Shown here in pieces: positions 16,352 to 24,994 of a stretch of 64,000 nt of DNA. The DNA comes from Stieleria magnilauensis (GTDB lineage: Bacteria > Planctomycetota > Planctomycetia > Pirellulales > Pirellulaceae). Position 1 is the stretch's first letter, and every line of letters begins with the position of its first letter. Both the position numbers and the translations under genes were made by a program. Below the pieces are notes generated by a model. It saw only the letters and a list, made by a program, of their open reading frames with translations, had not been told where the DNA came from and ran no database searches. The stretch spans positions 7,504,233 to 7,568,232 of the forward strand of contig CP036432.1 in assembly GCA_007753675.1 (NCBI GenBank), in the 5' to 3' direction.

Positions 16352-18082
16352 ATGCCTCCACATCAACACGCTCGCCGGCGCACCCTCGCGTTGGCGCTAC
16401 TTGCCGGCTTGACCGCCGCCCCCGCGGCATTCGCCGAAACCCCTCACGGCCTCGTCGAGACCGTCGTGCTCGACGCGACCGACACGCCCCAAGGCAACGT
16501 CCAACTCGTCGTCGACGCACAGTACGGTGATGAACAGTACGATGGCGCACGGTACGATGGTGCACAGTACATCGCATTTCAGGATGAGCCCGCGCCACTG
16601 GTGGATGCCCCCCAAGCGGCCCCGCCGGAGCCCGTCGCGATCGACGAGCCGGCTGCCTCGGCGACGGTCGATGCCGCTTCGATGGCCGCGCCCGTGGTGA
16701 CGAGTTGCAATTGCTGCACCACGCCGTGTTGCACCAAGGCCAAGAAAGCCGCCGCGACCGCAGCGATGAAAAGTGCTTATGCGGGTGTGTTCTACGCCAA
16801 CAACTTTAGCTATCTCAACGACCCCTGCTACGACGGCCCCTCGTTCTTTGGCGACTCGCTCAAGGGCATGATGGGCGGCAAGTTGGACATCGGTGGTGAA
16901 GCGCGGATGCGTTACCACTACGAGAACAATCACCGCGGTCTCGGGCTGACCGGGGTCGACGACGCGTTCTTCCTGACCCGCTACCGCATGTTCGCGAATC
17001 TGCGAATCAACGAGTACTTCCGTGCCTACGGTGAGTACCTGTACGCGGATTCGGGCGGCGAGACCTTCAACAACCGACCGATCGAAGAGAATCGCGGTGA
17101 AATCCAAAACCTGTTCTTGGACACCAAGCTGACCGAATCGCTGAATCTGCGCTTGGGACGGCAAGAATTGTTGTTCGGCGACGAGCGATTGATTTCACCA
17201 TTGGATTGGGCCAACACCCGACGCTCGTTCCAGGGCGTTCGCGGAACGTACAAGGGCGATGCCTGGACCGTGGACGGATTCTTCGTCAACCCGCTCAATC
17301 GCAATGCCGCCAACGAAAGCAAGATCGACGACGCCAACGAAGATGTCGACTTCTATGGCGTTTACGCCAGCAACAGTGGGACCGCTCTGGGGACCGTTGA
17401 CGCCTACTACCTGGGATTGAACAACCAGGTGCTCGATTTCGACTACCACACGCTCGGATCTCGCGTCGCCGGGGCGTCCGACGCCGGCGTGCTCTATAAC
17501 GTGGAAGGTGGCGTCCAGTTCGGTTCCAACAGCCCCGGCTATGGCGACCACAGCGCCGGATTCTTTACCGGCGGCTTGGGCAAGCAGTTGAGCATCTGCA
17601 CCGGTTGTGGCGAGTGGAAACCGACCGTTTGGTTCTGGTACGACTGGGCGTCCGGCGGTGACGATTTCCCGGCCGCACGTGGCGACGACAGTTTCGACCA
17701 CCTGTTCCCGCTGGCTCACAAGTACCTGGGTCTGATGGACTTGTTCGCACGTCGAAACATCAATGACGTCAACTTCCAGTTCATCACGCCGGTTTTGGGT
17801 GACAAGGTCAAGCTGTTGGTGTGGTACCACCACTTCTTCCTGGATCAAGCGACCACGCCGTATGGTGTGACCGAGGCACCGTTCAATGCCGTCGCCGCCG
17901 CCGGGGACAAGGAGCTGGGCCAGGAGATCGATTTGGTGCTGACCTGCGGAATCAACCCGCGGACCAATGTCCAGATCGGCTATTCGCACTTCCGCGCCGG
18001 CGACTACTACGACACCACGGCGGGAGTACCGACCAACGCCGACGCCGATTTCTTCTGGACGCAGTTCCAGTGGCGATTCTAG
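16352..18082 (+). CDS. Outer-membrane beta-barrel channel of the alginate-export fold
   Basis: A 576-residue exported protein. A signal peptide (about 1-27, LALALLAGLTAAPAAFA) is followed by an acidic, alanine/proline-rich spacer, a cysteine cluster CNCCTTPCC near residues 116-124, and then a long barrel-forming region from about residue 170 rich in alternating aromatic and polar residues. RMRYHYENNHRG, RYRMFANLRIN and LRLGRQELLFGDERLISPLD match the alginate-export outer-membrane family. Members of this family are often general anion or nutrient channels. Divergent position beside the nitrate importer suggests outer-membrane nitrate entry. The cysteine cluster is unusual for a porin and might bind metal or crosslink. 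The rho-independent terminator follows directly. Confidence 0.8.
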   Translation: MPPHQHARRRTLALALLAGLTAAPAAFAETPHGLVETVVLDATDTPQGNVQLVVDAQYGDEQYDGARYDGAQYIAFQDEPAPLVDAPQAAPPEPVAIDEPAASATVDAASMAAPVVTSCNCCTTPCCTKAKKAAATAAMKSAYAGVFYANNFSYLNDPCYDGPSFFGDSLKGMMGGKLDIGGEARMRYHYENNHRGLGLTGVDDAFFLTRYRMFANLRINEYFRAYGEYLYADSGGETFNNRPIEENRGEIQNLFLDTKLTESLNLRLGRQELLFGDERLISPLDWANTRRSFQGVRGTYKGDAWTVDGFFVNPLNRNAANESKIDDANEDVDFYGVYASNSGTALGTVDAYYLGLNNQVLDFDYHTLGSRVAGASDAGVLYNVEGGVQFGSNSPGYGDHSAGFFTGGLGKQLSICTGCGEWKPTVWFWYDWASGGDDFPAARGDDSFDHLFPLAHKYLGLMDLFARRNINDVNFQFITPVLGDKVKLLVWYHHFFLDQATTPYGVTEAPFNAVAAAGDKELGQEIDLVLTCGINPRTNVQIGYSHFRAGDYYDTTAGVPTNADADFFWTQFQWRF

Positions 18083-18112
18083 GCTAGACAGTCGCTGATC
18101 AATGAAACGTTG

Positions 18113-18154
18113 AAGCCGCTTGCGAAGTACGATTCGCAAGCGGCTTTTCTTTTC
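18113..18154 (+). terminator. Rho-independent terminator of the channel gene
   Basis: A 14-bp perfect stem (18113-18126 with 18133-18146), a 6-nt loop and then the T-rich run TTTTCTTTT, 30 bases after the channel stop codon. Confidence 0.9.
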
Positions 18155-18160
18155 GCAGTG

Positions 18161-18400
18161 TTTGCCCAAAGGGCATCGACAACGCAGCCTGGGGTCAGGG
18201 AACGAGCGCAGCGGAGTGACCGCCACCCCAGGAAAGAAAGCCCAAACGGCCTCTCCCCCATTCGATCGGCCGGCGGCAAAGCCGCCGGCCGATCGAATGG
18301 GGGAGGTTTTCGGTTGGTCACAGACCTGGGGTTACGCCCGGATTCGCTGGGGCTCATCCGGTCTCACCCCAGGCTATGTTGTGGATGCCCTTTGGGCAAA
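18161..18400. repeat. Nested palindromic element between convergent genes
   Basis: A 240-bp element with 34-nt terminal inverted repeats (18161-18194 and 18367-18400, three mismatches) enclosing a perfect 25-bp hairpin with a 3-nt loop (18253-18277, AAA, 18281-18305). No reading frame of note. The structure is like a MITE or large palindromic intergenic repeat. It lies between the convergent ends of the channel and globin genes, where it could also act as a bidirectional transcription stop. Confidence 0.75.
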
Positions 18401-18414
18401 CGTGTCCCCCGCAA

Positions 18415-18849
18415 TTAGCCGGCCGCTGCCGTGGACGCATCGCTTTCATGTGCGGCGTCCAACATCACGTTGCTGAGCGTGACGTAGGTGATCGTCCAGG
18501 CCTGCTTGACCTCGTCGGTAAAGGCCTCGGCAAGCCCTTGCTGGAGCGTCCAGAGCAACGCCTCGCCGACCGTCTGGTAGCTTTCATCGGGGACGCCGTA
18601 CTTCACGTGCCGCCGCCCCAGTTCTTGGACCGCCGGCAGGATGTCTTCCAGTTTGGTCAGTGACGTGACGGCCAAATTTAACGTCGCCATCAGCTTCTTG
18701 CCCTGCTCTTTCATGTCACCCTTGAAGAGCGGTTTCAGGGAGGGATCGAGCTCAAACAGGCGGCCATAAAACAGTTCTGCGGCTTGCTCGGAAATCGGTT
18801 TTACCTTTTCCCAAGAAGACTGAACCAAATCGATTTGCTGAGGAGTCAT
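18415..18849 (-). CDS. Single-domain globin
   Basis: A 144-residue haem globin. The proximal haem ligand is the His of RRHVKYGV (about residue 85), the B10 Tyr is in LFYGRLF, and a Gln (KEQGKKLM) lies at the distal E7 position. This Tyr/Gln distal pocket is that of flavohaemoglobin and Vitreoscilla-type globins, which bind oxygen and detoxify nitric oxide. No reductase domain is attached. It is the last gene of the cytochrome cluster, 87 bp after the haem lipoprotein gene, which makes nitric-oxide scavenging during nitrite metabolism a reasonable hypothesis. Confidence 0.88.
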   Translation of the reverse strand: MTPQQIDLVQSSWEKVKPISEQAAELFYGRLFELDPSLKPLFKGDMKEQGKKLMATLNLAVTSLTKLEDILPAVQELGRRHVKYGVPDESYQTVGEALLWTLQQGLAEAFTDEVKQAWTITYVTLSNVMLDAAHESDASTAAAG

Positions 18850-18936
18850 ACGTCGTTCACTTGTGGTTACGAGTTAATAACAGAGGGTGGGATGCATCCA
18901 TGCGATTGATGTAGCGAAGGTTGGGTTGAGTGGCGA

Positions 18937-19554
18937 TTAAAGTGGGACGCGGACCAGCACACCGCCCATCACGTCGTCTTTGCCGAATTCGGGATAGTCG
19001 TCGCCGCGATTGGGGTGTTCGTTGTGGCAAGACCAGCAGGCCTCGGCGACGGCACGGTCGGGGTAGACGGCGACGAAGTACTTTTGGTCGCCGAGTTCTT
19101 CTTCTCCGTAAAAGTTCTCACCGGGGTTGTCGCTCAGGTAATCGAGCGCTGTCTGTTCCAACTCAGTCTTGGCCTGGTGCTGTTCGTTGAGCGGCCATTT
19201 ACTGCGAAGGGCGTAGGTGAAACCGGCTTCCGGATTTTCGTCGACCAACTCGGCACCCATGCGGAACATTTGCGCCGGCAACGGAATCGAGTTCTCGGTG
19301 TCTTCCCAGTATTCGAACGCTTTGACGGGGGCGTCCTGTTTTTGCAGATTCGTCACGACGTGCGTCGCGTACACGGTCCGGTCGGCCATCATCACCGCAT
19401 GCACGCCGTCGGCAAATTGTTGGGGCGTGATTCCACCGGACGGTGTCGAACTCGCTTCGCTGCTGGTGCAGCCCGGTAGCGCGGCCAGTGGCAGTAGCGT
19501 GCACACCGAGAGTGCCGCCGCGGCGAGTTGTTGGTTGCGATTCAATTTCATCAT
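18937..19554 (-). CDS. Tll0287-like (DUF3365) haem lipoprotein
   Basis: A 205-residue protein with a lipoprotein signal (lipobox LPGC, about residues 26-29) and one c-type haem site CWSCH near residue 174. The middle resembles the DUF3365/Tll0287 fold, a PAS-like haem domain found in signalling proteins and periplasmic proteins (ALRSKWPLNEQH, FVAVYPDRAVAEACWSCHN). It should be anchored in the periplasm or outer-membrane inner face. It follows the multihaem cytochrome by 46 bp. It could be an electron carrier or a redox or gas sensor; neither can be decided from the sequence. Confidence 0.8.
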   Translation of the reverse strand: MMKLNRNQQLAAAALSVCTLLPLAALPGCTSSEASSTPSGGITPQQFADGVHAVMMADRTVYATHVVTNLQKQDAPVKAFEYWEDTENSIPLPAQMFRMGAELVDENPEAGFTYALRSKWPLNEQHQAKTELEQTALDYLSDNPGENFYGEEELGDQKYFVAVYPDRAVAEACWSCHNEHPNRGDDYPEFGKDDVMGGVLVRVPL

Positions 19555-19600
19555 GAAAATCCTTCAAGGGAACGAGGCAAAAAAAGAGAGAAAAACAGGG

Positions 19601-21019
19601 TCATGGTTTTTGAAGACGCGCCTCGCGTTTGGCCCGACGCTGCTCGAACCACTGGTGCGCCATCTGCACACTTTCGATTCGTTCGGTCGGGGCATCGCCG
19701 AAGCACGATGTGATCGATCGGGGATCGGCCAACGCGCTGAGTGAATATTCCAGTCCGTGGCAGTGGGTGCAGACCTGTCGGGCCATCGTTTCATTGGGAC
19801 GCAGGCTCGCGTTCTGGTCATGGTTGACCCAGATCCCGGTCTCGCCGTCGATCCGGGGCAGATGACAGGTGGCACAGGAAACGCCGCTGCCGACGGCACC
19901 GCTGCCGGCCAATTCGTCCTGCCACAGCGTGGCGTGTGAGCTGTCGCGGTAAGCCAACGAATGGTCATCGGCGTGACACTGAAGACAGGCTTCCGCGGCG
20001 GCGAATTGCGTGTCGAATCGATGGCCGGGATGACAGGCGTTGCAATCGAGTTTGGCATGGGCCTGGCCGGCATGCATCGGCAATCTCGCCTGGTCGGGCG
20101 TCATCGCGGGCATCCCCACGGCCAACCGCATTCCGTGTTTGCCGGTTTGGAAGCTGGCGACTTGGTCGGCATGGCATCGCTGGCAGCTTTCCATGGCGAC
20201 AGTCTCGGACCATTGTGAATCATCCTTCCCGCCGTGGCAGTGCGTGCAGTTGACGCCTGCGAGTGCGTGGGCGGTTGTCGCCCAGTCGTCCAGCACGCGT
20301 TGATCGACGGCTTCGGCGGGAGGATGGTCGGCTTCATCGATCCCCAGCGGGCGGTCAGGACGAAAGACGCCCGAGAGCGATGCAGCGGTCGACCGTCGGG
20401 GCAGTGAAGCGAGTTCTAGATGATCGGGCTGTCCGTGATGATCATCGAGGTACTTTTCATAAAGCGCACGGTTGTCGTGGTAATTGTGACACCCCGCGGT
20501 CGCACAACTGTCGTACGCCATGTCGCGGTGGCTGGGGCGTGAATCGGCGACCTCTTGATGACAATGCCAACAGTAATCGGCCGGCATGGTCAGCCCCATC
20601 GTGAGCGTCTGTTCGGGCACGTGTTCTTGATGGCAACTCAAGCAGTTCTGTGCGTCGAGCACCGCCAGTCGCTCGGCGTTGGTCGGGTCGCGGAATTTCT
20701 TTGCCGGGTGTGTGTCCTTAGCAAGATCCAACTGTTCGCCATGACAGCGGATGCAGGCATCTTGCATGACGTCGGATCCACTCGGCCCGTCCGCCGATCG
20801 CCCCGGGTCATGACAGGCGTTGCAGTCCAATTCGATCTGATAGTGTCCGTGCGTCGTTTCACCGGGCAGCCAAGCGGTCGAGCTGATCGAAGCGGGAGCG
20901 ACCAACCCGAACCCGAAGTAGACGGCGATCGAGAGATTGATCGCCGCCCACGTCAACCATTTCGGTGCGTGGGGAGACTGGCGAAACGCGTTCCAGATCG
21001 ATCGGATTTGAATGCTCAT
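19601..21019 (-). CDS. Membrane-anchored multihaem cytochrome c, 11 haem sites
   Basis: A 472-residue protein with an N-terminal membrane segment (about 22-48) and ten CXXCH motifs (CNACH, CIRCH, CLSCH, CWHCH, CTHCH, CQRCH, CNACH, CLQCH, CATCH, CTHCH), plus one expanded CX4CH site, CATAGCH. Numerous extra His residues can supply distal ligands. The open frame extends upstream into the preceding gene; the ATG at 21019, one base after that gene's stop region, is used instead. Multihaem proteins of this size move electrons in the periplasm or reduce nitrogen or sulfur oxides. Its tight coupling to the FAD/cytochrome-b fusion suggests that is its electron partner. It does not match the NrfA haem pattern (no CXXCK). 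Confidence 0.88.
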   Translation of the reverse strand: MSIQIRSIWNAFRQSPHAPKWLTWAAINLSIAVYFGFGLVAPASISSTAWLPGETTHGHYQIELDCNACHDPGRSADGPSGSDVMQDACIRCHGEQLDLAKDTHPAKKFRDPTNAERLAVLDAQNCLSCHQEHVPEQTLTMGLTMPADYCWHCHQEVADSRPSHRDMAYDSCATAGCHNYHDNRALYEKYLDDHHGQPDHLELASLPRRSTAASLSGVFRPDRPLGIDEADHPPAEAVDQRVLDDWATTAHALAGVNCTHCHGGKDDSQWSETVAMESCQRCHADQVASFQTGKHGMRLAVGMPAMTPDQARLPMHAGQAHAKLDCNACHPGHRFDTQFAAAEACLQCHADDHSLAYRDSSHATLWQDELAGSGAVGSGVSCATCHLPRIDGETGIWVNHDQNASLRPNETMARQVCTHCHGLEYSLSALADPRSITSCFGDAPTERIESVQMAHQWFEQRRAKREARLQKP

Positions 21020-21021
21020 GA

Positions 21022-23133
21022 TCAATCGCTGAACCAATAAAAACCGAGCACATGAAGCGCGATCAAGATCGGCAACGGCCAGGTCACCCAGAGGTGAATG
21101 CGGGTCAATCGGGGACGCCAGCGGCGAATCCACATCCCCAGATTTCCCGACGCGCGGCTCTCCATGCTGCTGGCGATTCCGGCCACCGCGCCCAACGCCG
21201 CGGCGGACAAGAAGCAGACCGCGAGCAAGAAATTCAGGTTGTGTCCCAGCCGCATCCCGGTGTGAATGGCGACGCCGAACAGCACGGCCATGCCCAGCAC
21301 GCCGTGCGCGGCCCGCCAAAACCCGTACGAGCCCCAATGAAACCACGTCAGGCGTTTGCGGAGCGAAAAGACGAGCCCCAGCAGCGTCAAGCCGACCAAG
21401 GTGAATCCACTGACCTGGCGACCGAGATCCCCGCGCCAAATTGTCTCGATGTTTCGCCACGACGATTGCACGCTGTCAGTCAGCGGGATCGGCGGAACGA
21501 CCAGCCAAGCCAGACTGGCCAACAACGCGATCACGCTGGCCACCCACATTGTCTTGGCCCCGGGGACCGTGATCGGTTCCGCCGCTGCGGCGCCCGCCAA
21601 CTGGCCGACCAGACCGCGACAGCTGCCGCAGGCGGTGGACGCACCGCATGCCGACGCGATTTGTTCGACGTCTTGTTTGCCGTCATCGATCAATTCGACG
21701 ATCGTTGATTTGCTGACCGACAAGCACGAACACACGATCGCGTCGGCCGGCCAATCGGTGACCGGCATCGCCCCGCCGGGGGACCACGGGGATCCCGTGT
21801 TTAAGAATCGTTTGCGTTGCCAAGGCCACAGTCGCGCCCGTTTGGCGATCGCCTGTCTGACTTGTGGCAATTCATCCCACGGGCCGACACACGACGCGCC
21901 GACGATTCGCCCCCGCTCGGTCAACAGTTTTCGATATCCCGATTCGTCATGGTGTGTCACTACGTTGCCGCCGGCAAATTCACCGATCGTCGTGCCCAGC
22001 GTGGCGACTTGCACCCCCATCAGTTTCAGTTCTGCCGATTCGTCGGCACCCGCGAACGTCGTCTCACCGCCGGCCAGTCGCTGGGCCAAGACATCGGCCA
22101 TGCGAAAGCAAGGTGCCGCGAGTCCGAAGACGTGGTCGTGGAACGAGGCGCACTCGCCAATCGCAAAGATGTTCGGATCGCTGGTCTGCAAACACTCGTT
22201 GACCTTCACGCCGCGGCGCGGTCCGATCTCAAGCCCCGCTGATTCGGCCAGCATGTCGTTGGGACGCACGCCTGCGGCGATGACCAGCAAGTCGACGTGC
22301 AGATCACTTGCGTTGGAAAACTCAATGCAAATCCCGTTGTCGACGACAGCGATCGATTCGGTGCGGCGGACGAGTTGAACGTCCACGCCCATGCTTTGAA
22401 TCTTGCGTTTGAGTAGCCCGGCCGCGTCGGCATCGAGTTGCCGCGGCATCAATCCCGGTGCCATCTCAATCACGCTGACCGACAAACCCAGATCCATCAG
22501 GATTTTGGCGGCTTCCAATCCCAGCAAGCCTCCGCCGATCACGCCGCCGCGACGCACGTTTCGTGACGCGCAGTAGTCGCGAATCGATTCCAGGTCGGCG
22601 ATGGTGCGATAGACGAAAACTCCTTCGCTATCAGATCCCTTGATCGGAGGCACGAAGGCGTGGGATCCGGTCGCCAACACCAATTGGTCGTAGCTATAGA
22701 ACGAGCCGTCCTGATCGAACACCATGCGCTGCTCGCGATCGATCCGCTCGATGCGACGCCCTGTGATCAGTTCGATGCGATGTTTTTGGTACCAATCCCG
22801 CGGTGCCAACAGCAGTTCATCGGCCGATCGACCATCAAAGTAAGTCGACAAGTTGACTCGGTCATACGCCGGCAGCGGTTCGTCACCGATGATCGTGACG
22901 TCATAGCCCTGGATCACGCCGCTGCGGACGAGGCGATCGCAGAGGCCAAAGCCCGCCATTCCGCCTCCGACAATCACCAACCGGGGGCGTTGTGGGGGCG
23001 TGACGTGACGCTGGGCGGCGGTTGGACCAACCTGTTGACGATTCGCGAGAGGGGCGTTCAGCGCGGCAACCATGTCCGGGTGGAGGTGAAACCGGGGGAA
23101 GAACCGAGGAGATCGACTTCGGTTGACCTCCAT
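21022..23133 (-). CDS. NirB-like FAD/NAD oxidoreductase-BFD-membrane cytochrome b fusion
   Basis: A 703-residue fusion. The N-terminal part (about 50-370) is a pyridine-nucleotide disulfide-type flavoprotein like NirB/rubredoxin reductase: FAD motif VIVGGGMAGFGL, NAD motif GGVIGGGLLGLEAA and a second FAD motif IFAIGECAS. Next is a BFD-like [2Fe-2S] domain with CSCLS and CGSC (about 495-535). The siroheme part of NirB is absent. Instead, about residues 545-703 form five membrane segments with His residues in AAHGVLG, AIHTGMRLGH, RIHLWVTW and ALHVLGF, suitable for b-type haem. The start at ATG 23133 fits a 37-base leader from the candidate promoter; an upstream TTG at 23157 is possible. The likely role is electron transfer between NAD(P)H and the periplasmic cytochrome c. 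Confidence 0.85.
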   Translation of the reverse strand: MEVNRSRSPRFFPRFHLHPDMVAALNAPLANRQQVGPTAAQRHVTPPQRPRLVIVGGGMAGFGLCDRLVRSGVIQGYDVTIIGDEPLPAYDRVNLSTYFDGRSADELLLAPRDWYQKHRIELITGRRIERIDREQRMVFDQDGSFYSYDQLVLATGSHAFVPPIKGSDSEGVFVYRTIADLESIRDYCASRNVRRGGVIGGGLLGLEAAKILMDLGLSVSVIEMAPGLMPRQLDADAAGLLKRKIQSMGVDVQLVRRTESIAVVDNGICIEFSNASDLHVDLLVIAAGVRPNDMLAESAGLEIGPRRGVKVNECLQTSDPNIFAIGECASFHDHVFGLAAPCFRMADVLAQRLAGGETTFAGADESAELKLMGVQVATLGTTIGEFAGGNVVTHHDESGYRKLLTERGRIVGASCVGPWDELPQVRQAIAKRARLWPWQRKRFLNTGSPWSPGGAMPVTDWPADAIVCSCLSVSKSTIVELIDDGKQDVEQIASACGASTACGSCRGLVGQLAGAAAAEPITVPGAKTMWVASVIALLASLAWLVVPPIPLTDSVQSSWRNIETIWRGDLGRQVSGFTLVGLTLLGLVFSLRKRLTWFHWGSYGFWRAAHGVLGMAVLFGVAIHTGMRLGHNLNFLLAVCFLSAAALGAVAGIASSMESRASGNLGMWIRRWRPRLTRIHLWVTWPLPILIALHVLGFYWFSD

Positions 23134-23181
23134 GGCCAGACCCGCCTTGCCTAGCAAGGGCCGACCGAGTCACCGCCGCAC

Positions 23182-23196
23182 GCAATCGTTGCGCCA
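23182..23196 (-). promoter_or_regulatory. Candidate sigma-54 promoter for the cytochrome cluster
   Basis: On the minus strand, TGGCGCAACGATTGC matches the sigma-54 consensus with one substitution in the -24 element and a perfect TTGC -12 element, GG and GC ten bases apart. The predicted start near 23170 gives a leader of about 37 bases to the ATG at 23133. The window also encodes a sigma-54 activator. Confidence 0.5.
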
Positions 23197-23500
23197 ATCC
23201 GCACAACTAGGAAAGTTCATTGCTGCGGCGCTGGTCGAATTCGACACAGAGCAAGGCGAAGGTTTTAAAAATATCCCTTAGCGTGCAGGTTTTTGTGAGC
23301 GGCCGGGAGACGGCGTCCGTTCTCACCAGCGCGAAACGAGTGCAGGTCCGGGCGGGTCTGCCTAAGATCGCGGCAGTGGATGGTCGATGACCCGGCGTTG
23401 GACGGGAATTCTCGCAAACTGATCTGGAAACGCGGGGGAAGATTCCGCTAGACGTGATCCTTGACCGTTCACCCGCTTGATTTTCGCACGAATCCGTCAT

Positions 23501-23505
23501 GGAGG
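23501..23505 (+). promoter_or_regulatory. Ribosome-binding site selecting a GTG start
   Basis: GGAGG lies six bases before the GTG at 23512. The open frame begins earlier at a TTG (23461), but only the GTG has a ribosome site and directly precedes the membrane segment. Confidence 0.7.
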
Positions 23506-23511
23506 ACTGTC

Positions 23512-24849
23512 GTGCAAACGATAAAAACCGCCGCTGTTGTCGTTCTGATGCTGACCGTCTTGTACGGCGGTTATGTGTCGTTGACCACTCCGCCCGAACC
23601 GCTGCCCAATGAGATCGAGGAGATCTTGGTCATTGAAGAAGCCGGCGGATCGGCCTTTGGGTCCGGCGAAGCGGTGGCAAGCGGATTGCAACTCGATGAG
23701 CCCCCGCCGGGCGTTTTGACTCCGTCGACCGACGCCATGGCACAGCCGGCTCCGCTGCCGAGCCCAGCCGCCAACTCGGTCGTCAGCGGGCCCTTCAACC
23801 CGGCACCGCGGCCGACTCCCGCAGCCAATCCCAATCCCAACACCTTCGGCAGTTCCTTCGCGGATCTACCTCCGAAACTGGAATCCTCCGCCGATCGCGA
23901 GTCGTCCGGCTCGGCGACCATCACCAAGCTACCCGCGGTCGATCCGAATGCACCCGGCGTGACACCCGGACCGGTGGACTCGTACGCTACGACGCCCGGT
24001 GAGTTCCGCTTGCCCGATCCGACGGCCGCCGCTGCGACCTTCGATCCGACGCGTGGTGCTGCGTTTGAAGGGGGGCCGGCCGGATTCACGATGACCGACA
24101 AATCGCCTGCGACGGCGGTCGAAACGCTGGGGAATCCCCCCGCCGAGGAAAACCGTGGATTGATCAATGCGTTCAAGACGGCCGACACGATGTTTGTCAA
24201 GGGCCAGCTGAAAGAAGCGCTTGCCACGCTGAGCGTCTTTTACGGGATGCCGAACTTGTCGCCCGATCAGCGGCAACAATTGCTCAGCCGACTCGATCCC
24301 CTGGCCCGCGAAGTGATCTACTCGCGTCGGCACTTGCTCGAGCCGCCGCACCGCGTGACCGCCAGCGAAACGTTGCTGGAGATTGCGGACAAGTACCAAG
24401 TGCCCTCGCAATTGCTGGCCAACATCAATCAGGTGGATGATCCGGTCACGGTGCTTCCGGGAACGGAATTGAAAATCGTCCGCGGACCGTTTCGCGCCGA
24501 GGTTGATTTGAGCGGCCAACAACTGACGCTGTTCCTCGGCGATCTGTACGCCGGGCGTTTCGAAATCGGTGTCGGCAATGATCCGGCGCCCAAACCGGGG
24601 ACCTACACCGTCCAAGAGAAACAGACGTCGCACGTGTACTACGACCGGACCGGTGTGCCGGTTCCCGCGGGTAGCCCCAACAACCCCTACGGCAAGATGT
24701 GGCTGGACCTGGGGGGACAGATCAGCATCCATGGCAGCCCCAACACGGTGCAGCCGACCGACGCCGGGTGCATCAGTGTCGCCGGTGACTACGCCGATGA
24801 CATCTACGGGATTCTCAGCCAGGGTTCCTCTGTGACGATTCGCCGATAA
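23512..24849 (+). CDS. LysM-L,D-transpeptidase (YkuD) with N-terminal membrane anchor
   Basis: A 445-residue envelope protein. An N-terminal hydrophobic segment (about 8-25, AAVVVLMLTVLYGGYV) is followed by a long proline/alanine-rich low-complexity linker (to about 215), a helical region, a LysM peptidoglycan-binding domain (about 280-325, HRVTASETLLEIADKYQVP) and a C-terminal YkuD domain (about 330-445). The catalytic pattern is visible as IHGSPN followed by DAGCISV, with the nucleophile Cys near residue 422. Such enzymes form 3-3 crosslinks or attach proteins to peptidoglycan, which is notable because planctomycetes were long thought to lack it. The start is set by the GGAGG site. Confidence 0.9.
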   Translation: MQTIKTAAVVVLMLTVLYGGYVSLTTPPEPLPNEIEEILVIEEAGGSAFGSGEAVASGLQLDEPPPGVLTPSTDAMAQPAPLPSPAANSVVSGPFNPAPRPTPAANPNPNTFGSSFADLPPKLESSADRESSGSATITKLPAVDPNAPGVTPGPVDSYATTPGEFRLPDPTAAAATFDPTRGAAFEGGPAGFTMTDKSPATAVETLGNPPAEENRGLINAFKTADTMFVKGQLKEALATLSVFYGMPNLSPDQRQQLLSRLDPLAREVIYSRRHLLEPPHRVTASETLLEIADKYQVPSQLLANINQVDDPVTVLPGTELKIVRGPFRAEVDLSGQQLTLFLGDLYAGRFEIGVGNDPAPKPGTYTVQEKQTSHVYYDRTGVPVPAGSPNNPYGKMWLDLGGQISIHGSPNTVQPTDAGCISVAGDYADDIYGILSQGSSVTIRR

Positions 24850-24994
24850 CAATGCCCACACAGGCAGCTCGTTTGCCTGGTAAAAGGGGTCAGGCCTCTT
24901 TTTGGCATCCATCGGGATCGGTCAGGCCGGCAACGGCCTTGACTGACAGAACGTAGGCGCCCCCGAGGCGCCAAAGCACGTAGGTAATCATGGC
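24850..24994. other. Short intergenic region with hairpins upstream of pyrE
   Basis: The gap contains GGCGCC-N5-GGCGCC near 24957-24973, capable of forming a short GC-rich hairpin, and a second dyad around CAGGCCGGCAACGGCCTTG. They could end the transpeptidase transcript or form a pyrE leader. No T-run and no clear promoter. Confidence 0.3.

Larger units (their letters stand above)
23134..23511. other. Divergent intergenic region
   Basis: This stretch separates the leftward cytochrome cluster from the rightward L,D-transpeptidase gene. It contains the sigma-54-like site at 23182-23196 and an A/T-rich patch near 23260-23275. No other conserved gene is evident. Confidence 0.4.

Noticed and set aside
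16352-18082. Channel as part of alginate production
   Set aside because: No alginate genes nearby; divergent from a nitrate importer, so a nutrient role is more likely.
19601-21019. Multihaem cytochrome as NrfA-type nitrite reductase
   Set aside because: No CXXCK haem site; the number and spacing of haem sites differ.
19555-21460. Extended start for the multihaem cytochrome near 21460
   Set aside because: It would overlap the upstream flavoprotein-cytochrome b gene by over 400 bp; the ATG at 21019 has the membrane anchor.
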